Below the pieces are notes generated by a model. It did no database searches. It was given only the letters and a program-made list of their open reading frames with translations, and was not told the DNA's origin. DNA of 37,420 nucleotides from positions 1-37,420 of the forward strand of contig JACDZG010000071.1 in the NCBI GenBank assembly GCA_013426805.1, written 5' to 3'. The stretch is from Chromatiaceae bacterium (lineage in GTDB: Bacteria; Pseudomonadota; Gammaproteobacteria; Chromatiales; Chromatiaceae). Made by a program: the position numbers and the translations under genes. Of the stretch, positions 1 to 9,782 are shown in pieces (within the stretch, counting starts at the first letter, position 1; each line of letters starts with the position of its first letter).

Positions 1-2192
1 GCCCGGTCGAGCTGCGGCAGCTGGCCTATGTCATCTATACCTCCGGCTCCACCGGGCAGCCTAAGGGCGTGGCCGTAGAGCACCACAATGCGCTCGCCCT
101 CATCGCCTGGGCGCGTTCGGTGTGGTCGGTGGAGGAACTGGCCGGCGTCTTGGCCGCAACCTCAATCTGTTTCGATCTGTCGGTTTTCGAGATCTTCCTC
201 CCCCTCGCCGTTGGGGGTCGGATCATGCTGGCCAACACCGTGCTCGAGTTGCCGCAGCTCCCCGGCCGGGACCAAGTGACACTGGTCAACACGGTACCCT
301 CTGCCATGGGCACCCTCTTGAGCAAGGGCGACTTGCCAGGCAGCGTGCAGGTCGTCAACCTGGCCGGCGAACCGCTAAGCACCGACTTGGTCGACCGTCT
401 CTATGCCCTGCCCAGGGTCCGGAAGGTCTACGATCTTTACGGACCGTCGGAAGACACGACCTATTCCACTTACAAGTTGCGTCTGCGCGGCGAGGCGCCG
501 TCCATCGGCCGCCCGATTGCCAACACCCGCCTCTATGTCCTGGACCCGCAGGGCCAACCGCTCCCGCTCGGCGTCCCGGGGGAGTTGTACATCGGCGGCG
601 CCGGGGTCGCCCGCGGCTACCTGAACCGCCCGGACCTCACGGCCGAGCGTTTCATTGCCAGTCCGTTCGTCGTCGGCGACCGCCTGTACCGCACCGGCGA
701 CCTGGTCCGCTATCGCCCCGACGGCAACCTGGAGTTCCTCGGCCGCCTGGACCACCAGGTCAAGATCCGCGGTTTCCGCATCGAAACGGGCGAGGTGGAG
801 GCGGCACTGGCAGCGCACCCGGCGGTGCGCGAGGCGGCGGTCCTGGCCCGCCCGGCGCCCACCGGCGACCTGCAACTGGTGGCCTATGTGGTACCCGCGG
901 CCGGAACGAGCCTGCCGACACCGAGCGACTGGCGCACCGTCCTCCAGCAGACGCTACCCGACTACATGGTCCCGGCCGCCTATGTCGCCCTGGACGCGCT
1001 GCCCCTGACCCCCAACGGCAAGCTCGACCGCCAGGCCCTGCCGACGCCGGATGCGAGCACGGCGGGGGCGAGGACGGTCGGCCCGCGCGATACCCTCGAA
1101 GCGGTCCTGCTCGGGCTGTGGTCGAGTGTATTGAACCGTCCCGTAACGGACATCCATGCCAACTTCTTTGAACTGGGCGGGCACTCGCTCCTGGTCGTGC
1201 GGCTGCTCGCCGCCATCGAACAGCGGTGTCGGCAGCGCTTACCGGTCAGCCGGGTCTTCGAGTCCCCCACCGTGGCCGGGCTCGCCCGCCTGCTGCGCCA
1301 GGGCGGCGATCAGCCCCCGGCCTCCTGCCTGGTGCGCCTGCAACCGCACGGCACGCGCCCACCGTTGATCCTGCTGCCGGGGGCCGGCGGGATGGTCAGT
1401 TATCTCTATCCGCTCGCCCAGCAGTTGGGCACGGACCAGCCGGTGCTCGCCTTCCACGCGCGGGGGCTGGACGGGGAGGCAGCGCCCCATACGGACCTGG
1501 CGGCGATGGCGGCCCACTATGTGGAATTCCTGCTCCAGGTGCAGCCGCACGGCCCCTATCGGCTGGCCGGTCATTCGCTCGGGGGACAGGTCGCCTTCGC
1601 CATGGCCCAGGCCCTGGCGGCGCGCGGCGAGGCCATCGCGTTCCTGGGGATTCTGGATACCACGGCACCCGGCGTCTTCGCCGCTGCCGAGCAACCGGTG
1701 GCGGCGGACGCGACCGCCAGCCTGTTGGATATCGTTCAGATCCTGGGCGAGCTGGCCGACACCGCCATCACCGTCGCGCGCGACGACTGGGCTGGTCTCG
1801 CGCTCGCGGAGCAAGTGGCGCGGGTCGCCCAGGCGCTCGAAGCTGCCGACCTGCTGCCCGCGGGGACGGGTGCCGCCTACCTGGGTCGCCTGCTGACGGT
1901 CTATCGCGCCCAGCTGCAGATGCCGGCCCGGTATACCCCGCCCGCCGGTCAGCCACTGCCGATCGTCCTCTTCCGGGCGTGCGCGCAGGGGTCGGCGGCG
2001 GCTGACCTCGTGACCCTGGGGGACGACTGGGGCTGGGGGCCTTATGCCTCCCGGCCGGTGCCCGTCCATGAGGTGCCGGGCAACCATGTGACCATGATGA
2101 GCCCCGCGCATGTCGGGCACCTGGCCGGGGTCCTGACGGCGGCGCTGGAGGCTGTCGGCGTATATGATGCATCTGCCTGGACAGCGCCCTGA
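1..2192 (+). CDS. NRPS, C-terminal part of final module (A-PCP-TE), 5' truncated by window edge
   Basis: Non-ribosomal peptide synthetase whose first in-window codon is at base 3; the gene begins upstream. Domains in order: adenylation domain entered just before core motif A3 (YTSGSTGQPKG, bases 36-68) and ending near base 1050; peptidyl carrier with phosphopantetheine motif LGGHS (Ser codon 1185-1187); type I thioesterase with GHSLGG (Ser codon 1575-1577) and a C-terminal His in GNHVTMM (codon 2085-2087). By alignment to GrsA numbering I read the binding-pocket residues as D-L-F-N-N-A-L-T-Y. I recall this code from alanine-type (possibly glycine-type) domains of cyanobacterial NRPSs; the substrate call is inference. 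The TE means this protein ends an assembly line. The A-domain tail, PCP and TE are nearly identical to those of the next gene, which indicates recent duplication or gene conversion. Confidence 0.96.
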   Translation, partial: PVELRQLAYVIYTSGSTGQPKGVAVEHHNALALIAWARSVWSVEELAGVLAATSICFDLSVFEIFLPLAVGGRIMLANTVLELPQLPGRDQVTLVNTVPSAMGTLLSKGDLPGSVQVVNLAGEPLSTDLVDRLYALPRVRKVYDLYGPSEDTTYSTYKLRLRGEAPSIGRPIANTRLYVLDPQGQPLPLGVPGELYIGGAGVARGYLNRPDLTAERFIASPFVVGDRLYRTGDLVRYRPDGNLEFLGRLDHQVKIRGFRIETGEVEAALAAHPAVREAAVLARPAPTGDLQLVAYVVPAAGTSLPTPSDWRTVLQQTLPDYMVPAAYVALDALPLTPNGKLDRQALPTPDASTAGARTVGPRDTLEAVLLGLWSSVLNRPVTDIHANFFELGGHSLLVVRLLAAIEQRCRQRLPVSRVFESPTVAGLARLLRQGGDQPPASCLVRLQPHGTRPPLILLPGAGGMVSYLYPLAQQLGTDQPVLAFHARGLDGEAAPHTDLAAMAAHYVEFLLQVQPHGPYRLAGHSLGGQVAFAMAQALAARGEAIAFLGILDTTAPGVFAAAEQPVAADATASLLDIVQILGELADTAITVARDDWAGLALAEQVARVAQALEAADLLPAGTGAAYLGRLLTVYRAQLQMPARYTPPAGQPLPIVLFRACAQGSAAADLVTLGDDWGWGPYASRPVPVHEVPGNHVTMMSPAHVGHLAGVLTAALEAVGVYDASAWTAP
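528..1000 (+). repeat. Adenylation C-terminal segment repeated in the next NRPS gene
   Basis: This stretch, covering the A-domain C-terminal subdomain (A6-A10 motifs), recurs with very few differences near 4956-5428 and again, more diverged, near 8130-8620. The core pocket regions upstream of the three copies are unrelated in sequence. The boundaries are approximate, judged by eye. Confidence 0.75.
1366..1597 (+). repeat. Thioesterase segment identical to 8983-9214 (copy 1)
   Basis: Reading the two copies side by side I find no mismatch over 232 bases (offset 7617). One mismatch follows at 1598/9215, then identity continues for more than 30 bases. The segment encodes the N-terminal half of the TE up to just past GHSLGG. 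Identity at synonymous sites points to a very recent duplication or ongoing gene conversion. Confidence 0.9.
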
Positions 2193-2570
2193 CGCACCGC
2201 CGATGACGACGCGGCGACCAGTGAAGGTCTCACCCTGGACTCGGCATCGGGGCGGCGATGACCCTGTGCTATCTGGGTGGGATCGCCGGGCTCGGCAATA
2301 CCCTCTGGCCGCTGCTCAAACATCAGGATACGGGTGGGCGCCGACGCCGCGGCCGCCGATCCCGTAGGTCATGGTCTGCCCCCCTGCGCCGAGTCGCCGG
2401 AGTTTGCCGGTCACGACGATCCGTCTTGCCGACACCACAGGCGGCCACCCCCACCCGGTCCCGGTCGGTGCAAGCTTTGCGCGCTGGCGCAGTACTGCCG
2501 TGAAAAGCGGCGCCGCCCAAGCGCCTGGAGCGGGGCCGACGCACGTGACTTAACCTAATGGCAGTGACTC
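2193..2570. other. Intergenic spacer between the two NRPS genes
   Basis: 378 bases without a recognisable gene. Several short frames are open, but their translations are arginine/proline-rich and match nothing I know; I see no MbtH-like protein here. No strong Shine-Dalgarno precedes the ATG at 2571. I see no clear terminator or promoter. Confidence 0.5.
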
Positions 2571-5500
2571 ATGAATGCACCCTGCGACCGTTCGCTAGCC
2601 CGGATTCCCTTGTCTTCGGTACAGCGGGACATCTGGTTCGAGCAGACCCTGTATCCGCAGACGCCGCTATACAACATCGGTATTTCTGTCAGTATCGCGG
2701 GCGAGCTGGAGGTACCCGTCTTCCGGCAAGCGCTCGCGCAACTGGTCCGGGAGTGCAATAGCCTGCGGCTGGTGGTCAGCGAACACGAGGGGGTTCCCTA
2801 CCAGTCCTGCCTCGACCGGCCGCCGGTCGAGCTCGCCTATGTCGACTGCTCGCACGAGCCTCAACCGCAAGCGGCGGCACGGGCCCGCATGCAGACCAGT
2901 CTGCAAGCGCCCTTCCACTTGAGTGTCGGCCCCTTGTTCCGCTTTGCGCTCTACAAGCTCGCCGACGGGCACTACCAGTGGTCGCAGTTCTATCACCACC
3001 TGGTCAGCGATGGCTGGGGCGTGTGGTTGATCACCCGACGGGTGGCGGCGCTCTATCGCGCCTTGCGGCACCATGAGCCGTTGCCGCCGCCGACGGGCGG
3101 TTCCTATTTGGCTTTTGTCGAGGCGGATGTCGCCTATCTCGCATCGGCCGATTTCGAGCGCCAGCGGCAGTTCTGGCAGCAACAGGTCACGGCCTGGCCC
3201 GCGCCGCTGTTATCCCCCAAGTCCGCCATCGCCATCGGCGCCGCGCCGGTAGCGAGCCGGTTATTCACCTGGCACCTGCCGAATGCCCAGTATGCCCGGC
3301 TGGAAGCCCTGGCGGTGGCGCACGGGGTATCGGTCTTTCATGTCTGGCTGGGTCTCTTGGCTGTCTATTTTACCCGGGTCCAAGCGCGCGACGCGTGCGT
3401 GATCGGCCTGCCGGTATTCAACCGCCCGACGCCCGCCTTCAAACAGACCAGCGGTCTCTTTGCCAGCGTGATTCCGGCCCGGCTGGAGGCCGGCCGGGAC
3501 CGCGACTTCATCGGTGTGCTGCAGGCCATCGCCCGGACCCTGCGCGCGAGCTACCGCCACCAGCGCTTTCCGGTGAGCGAGATCGCCCGGTTGCTCAGGA
3601 GCAATGCCGCCGACCGGCACCGCTTATACGATCTGTCGCTGTCATATGAGAAGCTGGATTACAGCGGCTGCCGGTTCTGCGGCCAGCCCATCGCGGTGGA
3701 CGTGCTCGTCCATGGCTTCGAGCAGACCCCCTTGGCGATCCATATCAGAGAGTATGCGCAGGCGCAGGCGGTGCAGATCGATTTCTGTTACCACCCGGCG
3801 TATTTCGACGCGGCGGAGATCGCGTTGCTCCCCAGTCGACTCCTGCACCTGCTGGAGCAGGTCCAGGCGGCGGCGCAACGGCCGGTCGGCGAGCTGGATC
3901 TGCTGCCGCCGCAGGAACGCCAACAACTGCTGGTCGACTGGAATGCCACGGCCGCCCCGCTGCCGCCCGACGGCGGCGTCCACACCCTCTTCGAGGCGCA
4001 GGCGGCACGGACCCCGGTGGCGCCCGCGGTGGTCTTCGAGGACACTACGCTCACCTATGGCGAACTCAATGCCCAGGCCAACCGTCTGGCGCATGCGCTG
4101 ATCGCATGGGGCGTCGGCCCCGAGTCGACGGTCGCCATCGCCCTGAAGCGCTCCCCGGCGCTGATCGTCGCCCTGCTGGCGACGCTCAAGGCCGGCGGCG
4201 CCTATGTGCCGCTGGACCCGGCCTATCCGGCCGCGCGGCTCCAGTACATGCTCGAGGATTGTGGGGCGCAGATCCTGCTCACCCAGACGAGCCTGCAGGC
4301 GCAACTGCCGACGACGACGGCCCGGGTTCTGTGTCTGGAGAGCGAGGCCCCGGCGCTCGCGCACTACCCGGCGACCAACCCCGCACGCCCGGTCGAGCCG
4401 CAGCAGCTGGCCTATGTCATCTATACCTCCGGTTCCACTGGCCAGCCCAAGGGGGTGATGATCGAACACGGGGCGATCACCCGACACTGCCACCTCATCC
4501 GCAGGCATTTTGCCCTGACCGCCGCCGACCGGGTGCTGCAATTCGCCTCCCCCAGTTTCGATGCCTCGCTCGAACAAATCCTGCCGACGCTCGGGGCCGG
4601 GGCGGCGCTCATCCTGTCGGCACCGGGCTTGCCCACGCCCGACACCATCGTGGCGACCCTGCGGGACCAGCGGGTATCGGTCGCGAATTACCCGCCGGCC
4701 TTCTTCGAGCACTGGCTGCAATCCCCAGGCTTCAGCCTGGCCGGCAGTTCGTTGCGCCTGCTGCAAGTCGGCGGCGACCAGCTGTCGGCACGGCTGGTGG
4801 CACGCTGGCAAGACGCCGTGGCGAGCGCCCCGGCGCCGGTGCGCCTGCTCAATTGCTATGGTCCGACCGAAATCACCATCACCGCCACCTTCTATGAGGT
4901 TCCGGCCGACTTCGCCGACGCCGCGGTCCCCATCGGCCGCCCACTCCCCCATCGCCGCCTCTATGTCCTGGACCCGCAGGGCCAACCGCTCCCGCTCGGC
5001 GTTCCGGGGGAGCTTTACATCGGCGGGGTCGGGGTCGCCCGCGGCTACCTGAACCGCCCGGACCTCACCGCCGAGCGTTTCATTGCCAGCCCATTCGTCC
5101 CCGGCGACCGCCTGTACCGCACCGGCGACCTGGTGCGCTACCGCCCCGACGGCAATCTGGAGTTCCTCGGTCGCCTGGACCACCAGGTCAAGATCCGCGG
5201 TTTCCGCATCGAAACGGGCGAGGTGGAGGCGGCGCTGGCGGCCCACCCGGCGGTGCGCGAGGCGGTGGTCCTGGCCCGCCCGGCGCCCACCGGCGACCTG
5301 CAACTGGTGGCCTATGTTGTACCCGCGGCCGGAACGAGCCTGCCGACACCGAGCGACTGGCGCACCGTCCTCCAGCAAACGCTACCCGAGTACATGGTCC
5401 CGGCCGCCTATGTCGTCCTAGATGCCCTGCCGCTGACCCCCAACGGCAAGCTCGACCGCCAGGCCCTGCCGGCCCCGGACTACGTCGGCAGCGACGCCGG

Positions 5501-8500
5501 GGCGGTCGGCCCGCGCGACGCCCTGGAGGAGATCCTGCTCGGCCTGTGGTCGACGGTCCTCAAGCGCCCGGTGGCGGACATCCATGCCAACTTCTTTGAA
5601 CTGGGCGGGCACTCCCTGCTGGCGACCCAGTTGGCGTCGCGCCTGCACACCACCCTGGAGCGACCCATCCCGGTGCGCTGGCTGTTCGACGCCCCCACGG
5701 TCGCCGCCTTGGCCGCGCGCCTGCGCGCCGCGCTGGGCGCCGAGGACGAACGCCTGGCCGCCGACCTGGCCGCCTGCCCCCTGGTGCGCGCCGTGCGCCC
5801 GGACGCCCTGCCGCTGTCCTTTGCCCAGCAGCGCCTCTGGTTCCTCGACCAGCTCGAAGGGGCGAGCGCCACCTACAACATGCCCGCCGCGCTGGCGCTG
5901 CGCGGCACCCTCGACCTGGCCGCCTTGCAGCAGGCACTCAGCGGGATCGTCGCCCGTCACGAGGCCTTGCGCACCACCCTGGTGGAGTGCGACGGGGTAC
6001 CGGTGCAGGTCATCGCCCCGCCCGCACCGCTGGCGCTGCCGCTGATCGACCTGCGCGCCGACCCCGACCCGGCCGCCGTCGTGGCCCGCCGGGCGCAGGC
6101 CGCGGCCGCCACCCCCTTCGACCTGGCCCACGACTGGCCGCTTCGCGCGCAACTGCTGTGGGAAGACGACGGCGCCTGGACCCTGCTGCTGACCCTGCAC
6201 CACAGTGCCGGCGATGGCTGGTCATTCGGCCTGCTCAGCCGCGAACTGGTGGCCCTCTATACCGCCTTCAGTCAGGGCGCCCCATCACCGCTCACGGACC
6301 TGCCGCTCCAGTACGCCGACTATGCGCTCTGGCAACGCGCCTGGCTGAGCGGCGACCGGCTGGCGCGGGAACTGACGGTCTGGCGCACCCGCCTGGCCGG
6401 CGCCCCCGAGTGCCTGCACCTGCCCACCGATCGGCCGCGCCCGGCCCAGCAGCGTTACCGTGGGGCGACGCTGCCGCTGACGATTCCCGCCGAGCTCACC
6501 GCGGGCCTGCGGACCTTGAGCCAAGGCGCCGGCGTGACCCTGTTCATGACCCTGCTGGCCGCCTGGGGCTGCCTGCTGGCGCGCTACAGTGGCGAAGAGG
6601 ATCTCGTCATCGGTTCCCCGGTGGCGGGACGCACCCACCAGGCCCTCGAGCCGCTGATCGGGTTCTTCGTCAACACCCTCGCCCTGCGCCTGGACCTGAC
6701 CGGGCGGCCGTCCTTCCGCGAGTTGCTGGCCCGGGTGCGCGGCGTTTGCCTGGAGGCCTATGCCCACCAGGAGGTGCCCTTCGAGCGCCTGGTCGAGGCC
6801 CTGGAGATCCCGCGTAACCTGGCGCAGGCCCCGCTGTTCCAGGTCATGTTCGTGCTGCAGAACACGCCTGAGACCGCACTGGAATTGCCTGATGTGGCGG
6901 TGAGCCTGCTCGCGACCGAGAGCGCCGTGGCCAAGTTCGACCTGACGCTGTCGCTGGCCGAAGTGGGCGACACCCTGCAGGGGACGCTCGAATATGCCAC
7001 CGACCTGTTCGAGCGGGCGACGATCGAGCGCCTGGGCGGGCACTTCGTGCAGTTGCTGCACGCCGCGCTGGCGGCGCCGGAGCGGCCGATCAATGCACTG
7101 GAGATCCTGCCCCCGCACGAACGCCGGCAGCTGCTGGTCGACTGGAATGCCACGGACGTACCGCTGCCGCCCGCCGGCGCGGTCCACACCCTCTTCGAGG
7201 CGCAGGCGGCGCGCACCCCGGCGGCGACCGCGGTGGTCTTCGAGGACACCACGCTCACCTATGGCGAACTCAATGCCCAGGCCAACCGGCTGGCGCATGC
7301 CCTGATCGCGCAGGCGGTCGGCCCCGAGTCGACGGTCGCCATCGCCCTGGAGCGCAGTCCGGCGCTGATCGTCGCCCTGCTGGCGACGCTGAAGGCCGGC
7401 GGGGCCTATGTGCCGCTGGACCCGGCCTATCCGGCCGCGCGCCTTCAGTACATGCTGGCGGATTGCGGGGCGCGCCTCCTGCTCACCGAGACCCGTCTGC
7501 GGGCGCACCTGCCGACGACGACGGCCCAGGTCCTCTGCCTGGACGCCGCGGCGGACGCCCTCGCGCACCACCCGGCGACCAACCCCGGGCGCCCGGTCGA
7601 CCCGCGGCAACTCGCCTATGTCATTTACACCTCCGGCTCCACCGGCCAGCCTAAGGGGGTGGCCGTGATGCACGGCGGCTTCGCCAACCTGGCCCAGGCC
7701 CAGATCGCGGCTTTCGATGTCGATGAACACAGCCGTTGCCTACAATTTGCTGCCCCTTCCTTCGATGTCGCCAGTGGTGACATCTTTACCGCGTTATCCG
7801 CTGGTGCCACGCTGGTGCTGTCTCCGTCCAGCCTGCTTGGCCCCGCGCTGGTCTCGGTCCTGAAGGCGGCGGGGATTACCCACTGGCAGACACCGGTGGC
7901 GGCGCTCGCCGCGCTGCCCGCCGCGGCCAGCGTCGCCTTAGGCGCGTTGCGCTGTCTCGTGGTCGGGGGTGAATCCTGTCCCCCGGCACTCGCGGCCTGC
8001 TGGGCCCCCGGCCGACGTTTCTTCAATGCCTATGGACCGACCGAAACCTCGGTCTGTGCCAGCCTGGCCGCGTGTGTCGCGCCCATCGACCCGGCCGTGC
8101 CCCTGCCGATCGGCCGCCCGCTGGCCAACACCCGGCTCTATGTCTTGGACGCCCAGGGCCAACCCGTCCCGCTCGGCGTGCCGGGGGAGTTATACATCGG
8201 CGGGGCCGGGGTGGCGCGCGGCTATCTGAACCGACCGGAGCTCACCGCCGCGCGCTTCCTTGACAGCCCATTCGTCCCCGGCGACCGCCTGTACCGCACC
8301 GGCGACCTGGTGCGCTACCGCCCCGACGGGAATCTGGACTTCCTCGGCCGCCTGGATCACCAAGTCAAGATCCGCGGCTTTCGCATCGAAGCGGGCGAGG
8401 TGGAGGCGGCGCTGGCGGCGCACCCGGCGGTGCGCGAGGCGGTGGTCCTGGCCCGCCCGGCGCCCACCGGCGACCTGCAGCTGGTGGCCTATGTGGTGCC

Positions 8501-9782
8501 CCAGCCCGAGGCCAGCCTGCCGAGCCCGAGCGACTGGCGTACCGTCCTCCAGCAGACCCTGCCCGAGTACATGGTCCCAGCCGCCTATGTCGCCCTCGAC
8601 GCTTTCCCTCTGACCCCCAACGGCAAGCTCGACCGCCAGGCCCTGCCGACGCCGGATGCCAGCACAGCGGGGGCGGGTGCGGTCGGCCCGCGCGATACCC
8701 TCGAAGCGGTCTTGCTCGGGCTGTGGTCGAGTGTATTGAACCGTCCCGTAACGGACATCCATGCCAACTTCTTTGAATTGGGGGGGCACTCGCTCCTGGT
8801 TGTGCGGCTGCTCGCCGCCATCGAACAGCGTACTGGGCAGCACAGTGGGCAGCGCCTACCCGTCAGCCGGGTCTTCGAATCGCCCACCGTGGCCGGGCTC
8901 GCCCGCCTGCTGCGCCAGGGAGATGACCAGCCCCCGGCCTCCTGCCTGGTGCGCCTGCAACCGCAGGGGACGCGCCCGCCCCTGATCCTGCTGCCGGGGG
9001 CCGGCGGGATGGTCAGTTATCTCTATCCGCTCGCCCAGCAGTTGGGCACGGACCAGCCGGTGCTCGCCTTCCACGCGCGGGGGCTGGACGGGGAGGCAGC
9101 GCCCCATACGGACCTGGCGGCGATGGCGGCCCACTATGTGGAATTCCTGCTCCAGGTGCAGCCGCACGGCCCCTATCGGCTGGCCGGTCATTCGCTCGGG
9201 GGACAGGTCGCCTTTGCCATGGCCCAGGCCCTGGCGGCGCGCGGCGAGGTCATTGAGTTCGTGGGGATTCTGGATACCACGGCACCTGGTGTCGTCACCG
9301 CATCGGACCGACCGGCGCCGGCGGACGCGACCACCGGCCTGTTGGACATCGTTTATATCCTGGGCGCGCTGGCCGCCACCACCATCGCCGTCCCACGCGA
9401 CGACTTGGCCGGCCTGGCGCTCGCGGAGCAAGTGGCGCGGGTCGCCCAGGCCCTCGAAGCCGCCGAGCTGCTGCCCGCGGGGACGGGTGCCGCATACCTG
9501 GGTCGCCTGCTGACGGTCTATCGCGCCCAGTTGCAGATGCCGGCCCGGTATACGCCGACCGCCGGTCAGCCACTGCCGATCGTCCTGTTCCGGGCGCGCG
9601 AACTGGGGTCGGCGGCGGCTGACCTCGTGACCCTGGGGGACGACTGGGGCTGGGGGCCTTATGCCTCTCGGCCGGTGCCCGTCCATGAGGTGCCGGGCAA
9701 CCATGTGACCATGATGAATCCCGCCCACGTCCAACACCTGGCCGAGGTGTTAACGGTGGCGATGGGAGGGGAGGACGCCTGA
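2571..9782 (+). CDS. Two-module NRPS (C-A-PCP-C-A-PCP-TE), 2403 aa
   Basis: Complete NRPS. C1 ~1-440 (HHLVSDG at 142-148) has an N-terminus (LSSVQRDIWFEQ, TPLYNIG) resembling starter-type C domains. A1 ~452-965 (YTSGSTG from 618), PCP1 (LGGHS, Ser1015), C2 ~1080-1500 (LSFAQQRLWF; HHSAGDG at 1210-1216), A2 ~1510-2030 (YTSGSTG from 1686), PCP2 (LGGHS, Ser2074), TE (GHSLGG, Ser2208; His2378). Pocket residues, aligned by eye to GrsA, read D-A-E-N-Q-G-C-I-T for A1 and D-V-G-Q-V-G-A-V-C for A2. I know neither as an exact code; the acidic residue in A1 might suit a basic amino acid. No epimerisation or methylation domain is visible. With its own TE and a possible starter C it could make an acyl-dipeptide alone, or work after another protein. 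The A flanks, PCP2 and TE duplicate those of the upstream gene. Confidence 0.97.
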   Translation: MNAPCDRSLARIPLSSVQRDIWFEQTLYPQTPLYNIGISVSIAGELEVPVFRQALAQLVRECNSLRLVVSEHEGVPYQSCLDRPPVELAYVDCSHEPQPQAAARARMQTSLQAPFHLSVGPLFRFALYKLADGHYQWSQFYHHLVSDGWGVWLITRRVAALYRALRHHEPLPPPTGGSYLAFVEADVAYLASADFERQRQFWQQQVTAWPAPLLSPKSAIAIGAAPVASRLFTWHLPNAQYARLEALAVAHGVSVFHVWLGLLAVYFTRVQARDACVIGLPVFNRPTPAFKQTSGLFASVIPARLEAGRDRDFIGVLQAIARTLRASYRHQRFPVSEIARLLRSNAADRHRLYDLSLSYEKLDYSGCRFCGQPIAVDVLVHGFEQTPLAIHIREYAQAQAVQIDFCYHPAYFDAAEIALLPSRLLHLLEQVQAAAQRPVGELDLLPPQERQQLLVDWNATAAPLPPDGGVHTLFEAQAARTPVAPAVVFEDTTLTYGELNAQANRLAHALIAWGVGPESTVAIALKRSPALIVALLATLKAGGAYVPLDPAYPAARLQYMLEDCGAQILLTQTSLQAQLPTTTARVLCLESEAPALAHYPATNPARPVEPQQLAYVIYTSGSTGQPKGVMIEHGAITRHCHLIRRHFALTAADRVLQFASPSFDASLEQILPTLGAGAALILSAPGLPTPDTIVATLRDQRVSVANYPPAFFEHWLQSPGFSLAGSSLRLLQVGGDQLSARLVARWQDAVASAPAPVRLLNCYGPTEITITATFYEVPADFADAAVPIGRPLPHRRLYVLDPQGQPLPLGVPGELYIGGVGVARGYLNRPDLTAERFIASPFVPGDRLYRTGDLVRYRPDGNLEFLGRLDHQVKIRGFRIETGEVEAALAAHPAVREAVVLARPAPTGDLQLVAYVVPAAGTSLPTPSDWRTVLQQTLPEYMVPAAYVVLDALPLTPNGKLDRQALPAPDYVGSDAGAVGPRDALEEILLGLWSTVLKRPVADIHANFFELGGHSLLATQLASRLHTTLERPIPVRWLFDAPTVAALAARLRAALGAEDERLAADLAACPLVRAVRPDALPLSFAQQRLWFLDQLEGASATYNMPAALALRGTLDLAALQQALSGIVARHEALRTTLVECDGVPVQVIAPPAPLALPLIDLRADPDPAAVVARRAQAAAATPFDLAHDWPLRAQLLWEDDGAWTLLLTLHHSAGDGWSFGLLSRELVALYTAFSQGAPSPLTDLPLQYADYALWQRAWLSGDRLARELTVWRTRLAGAPECLHLPTDRPRPAQQRYRGATLPLTIPAELTAGLRTLSQGAGVTLFMTLLAAWGCLLARYSGEEDLVIGSPVAGRTHQALEPLIGFFVNTLALRLDLTGRPSFRELLARVRGVCLEAYAHQEVPFERLVEALEIPRNLAQAPLFQVMFVLQNTPETALELPDVAVSLLATESAVAKFDLTLSLAEVGDTLQGTLEYATDLFERATIERLGGHFVQLLHAALAAPERPINALEILPPHERRQLLVDWNATDVPLPPAGAVHTLFEAQAARTPAATAVVFEDTTLTYGELNAQANRLAHALIAQAVGPESTVAIALERSPALIVALLATLKAGGAYVPLDPAYPAARLQYMLADCGARLLLTETRLRAHLPTTTAQVLCLDAAADALAHHPATNPGRPVDPRQLAYVIYTSGSTGQPKGVAVMHGGFANLAQAQIAAFDVDEHSRCLQFAAPSFDVASGDIFTALSAGATLVLSPSSLLGPALVSVLKAAGITHWQTPVAALAALPAAASVALGALRCLVVGGESCPPALAACWAPGRRFFNAYGPTETSVCASLAACVAPIDPAVPLPIGRPLANTRLYVLDAQGQPVPLGVPGELYIGGAGVARGYLNRPELTAARFLDSPFVPGDRLYRTGDLVRYRPDGNLDFLGRLDHQVKIRGFRIEAGEVEAALAAHPAVREAVVLARPAPTGDLQLVAYVVPQPEASLPSPSDWRTVLQQTLPEYMVPAAYVALDAFPLTPNGKLDRQALPTPDASTAGAGAVGPRDTLEAVLLGLWSSVLNRPVTDIHANFFELGGHSLLVVRLLAAIEQRTGQHSGQRLPVSRVFESPTVAGLARLLRQGDDQPPASCLVRLQPQGTRPPLILLPGAGGMVSYLYPLAQQLGTDQPVLAFHARGLDGEAAPHTDLAAMAAHYVEFLLQVQPHGPYRLAGHSLGGQVAFAMAQALAARGEVIEFVGILDTTAPGVVTASDRPAPADATTGLLDIVYILGALAATTIAVPRDDLAGLALAEQVARVAQALEAAELLPAGTGAAYLGRLLTVYRAQLQMPARYTPTAGQPLPIVLFRARELGSAAADLVTLGDDWGWGPYASRPVPVHEVPGNHVTMMNPAHVQHLAEVLTVAMGGEDA
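4956..5428 (+). repeat. Adenylation C-terminal segment, copy of 528-1000
   Basis: Part of A1 of the two-module NRPS, nearly identical at base level to 528-1000 of the upstream NRPS (offset 4428). The substrate-pocket regions of these two A domains differ completely. This is the pattern expected after exchange of an A core subdomain or conversion of the flanks. Confidence 0.75.
8983..9214 (+). repeat. Thioesterase segment identical to 1366-1597 (copy 2)
   Basis: Second copy of the 232-base identical TE segment. Flanking PCP and distal TE sequence is also highly similar but carries scattered substitutions, for example around the loop after GHSLGG, where residues between about 2240 and 2270 of this protein differ from copy 1. 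Confidence 0.9.

Noticed and set aside
2193-2570. Possible MbtH-like gene between the NRPS genes
   Set aside because: Looked for the conserved NxExQxSLW and Trp-rich pattern in all frames and did not see it.
3642-5378. 578-codon minus-strand frame inside the two-module NRPS
   Set aside because: Antisense shadow of an A domain; similar mirror frames recur at each duplicated A domain.
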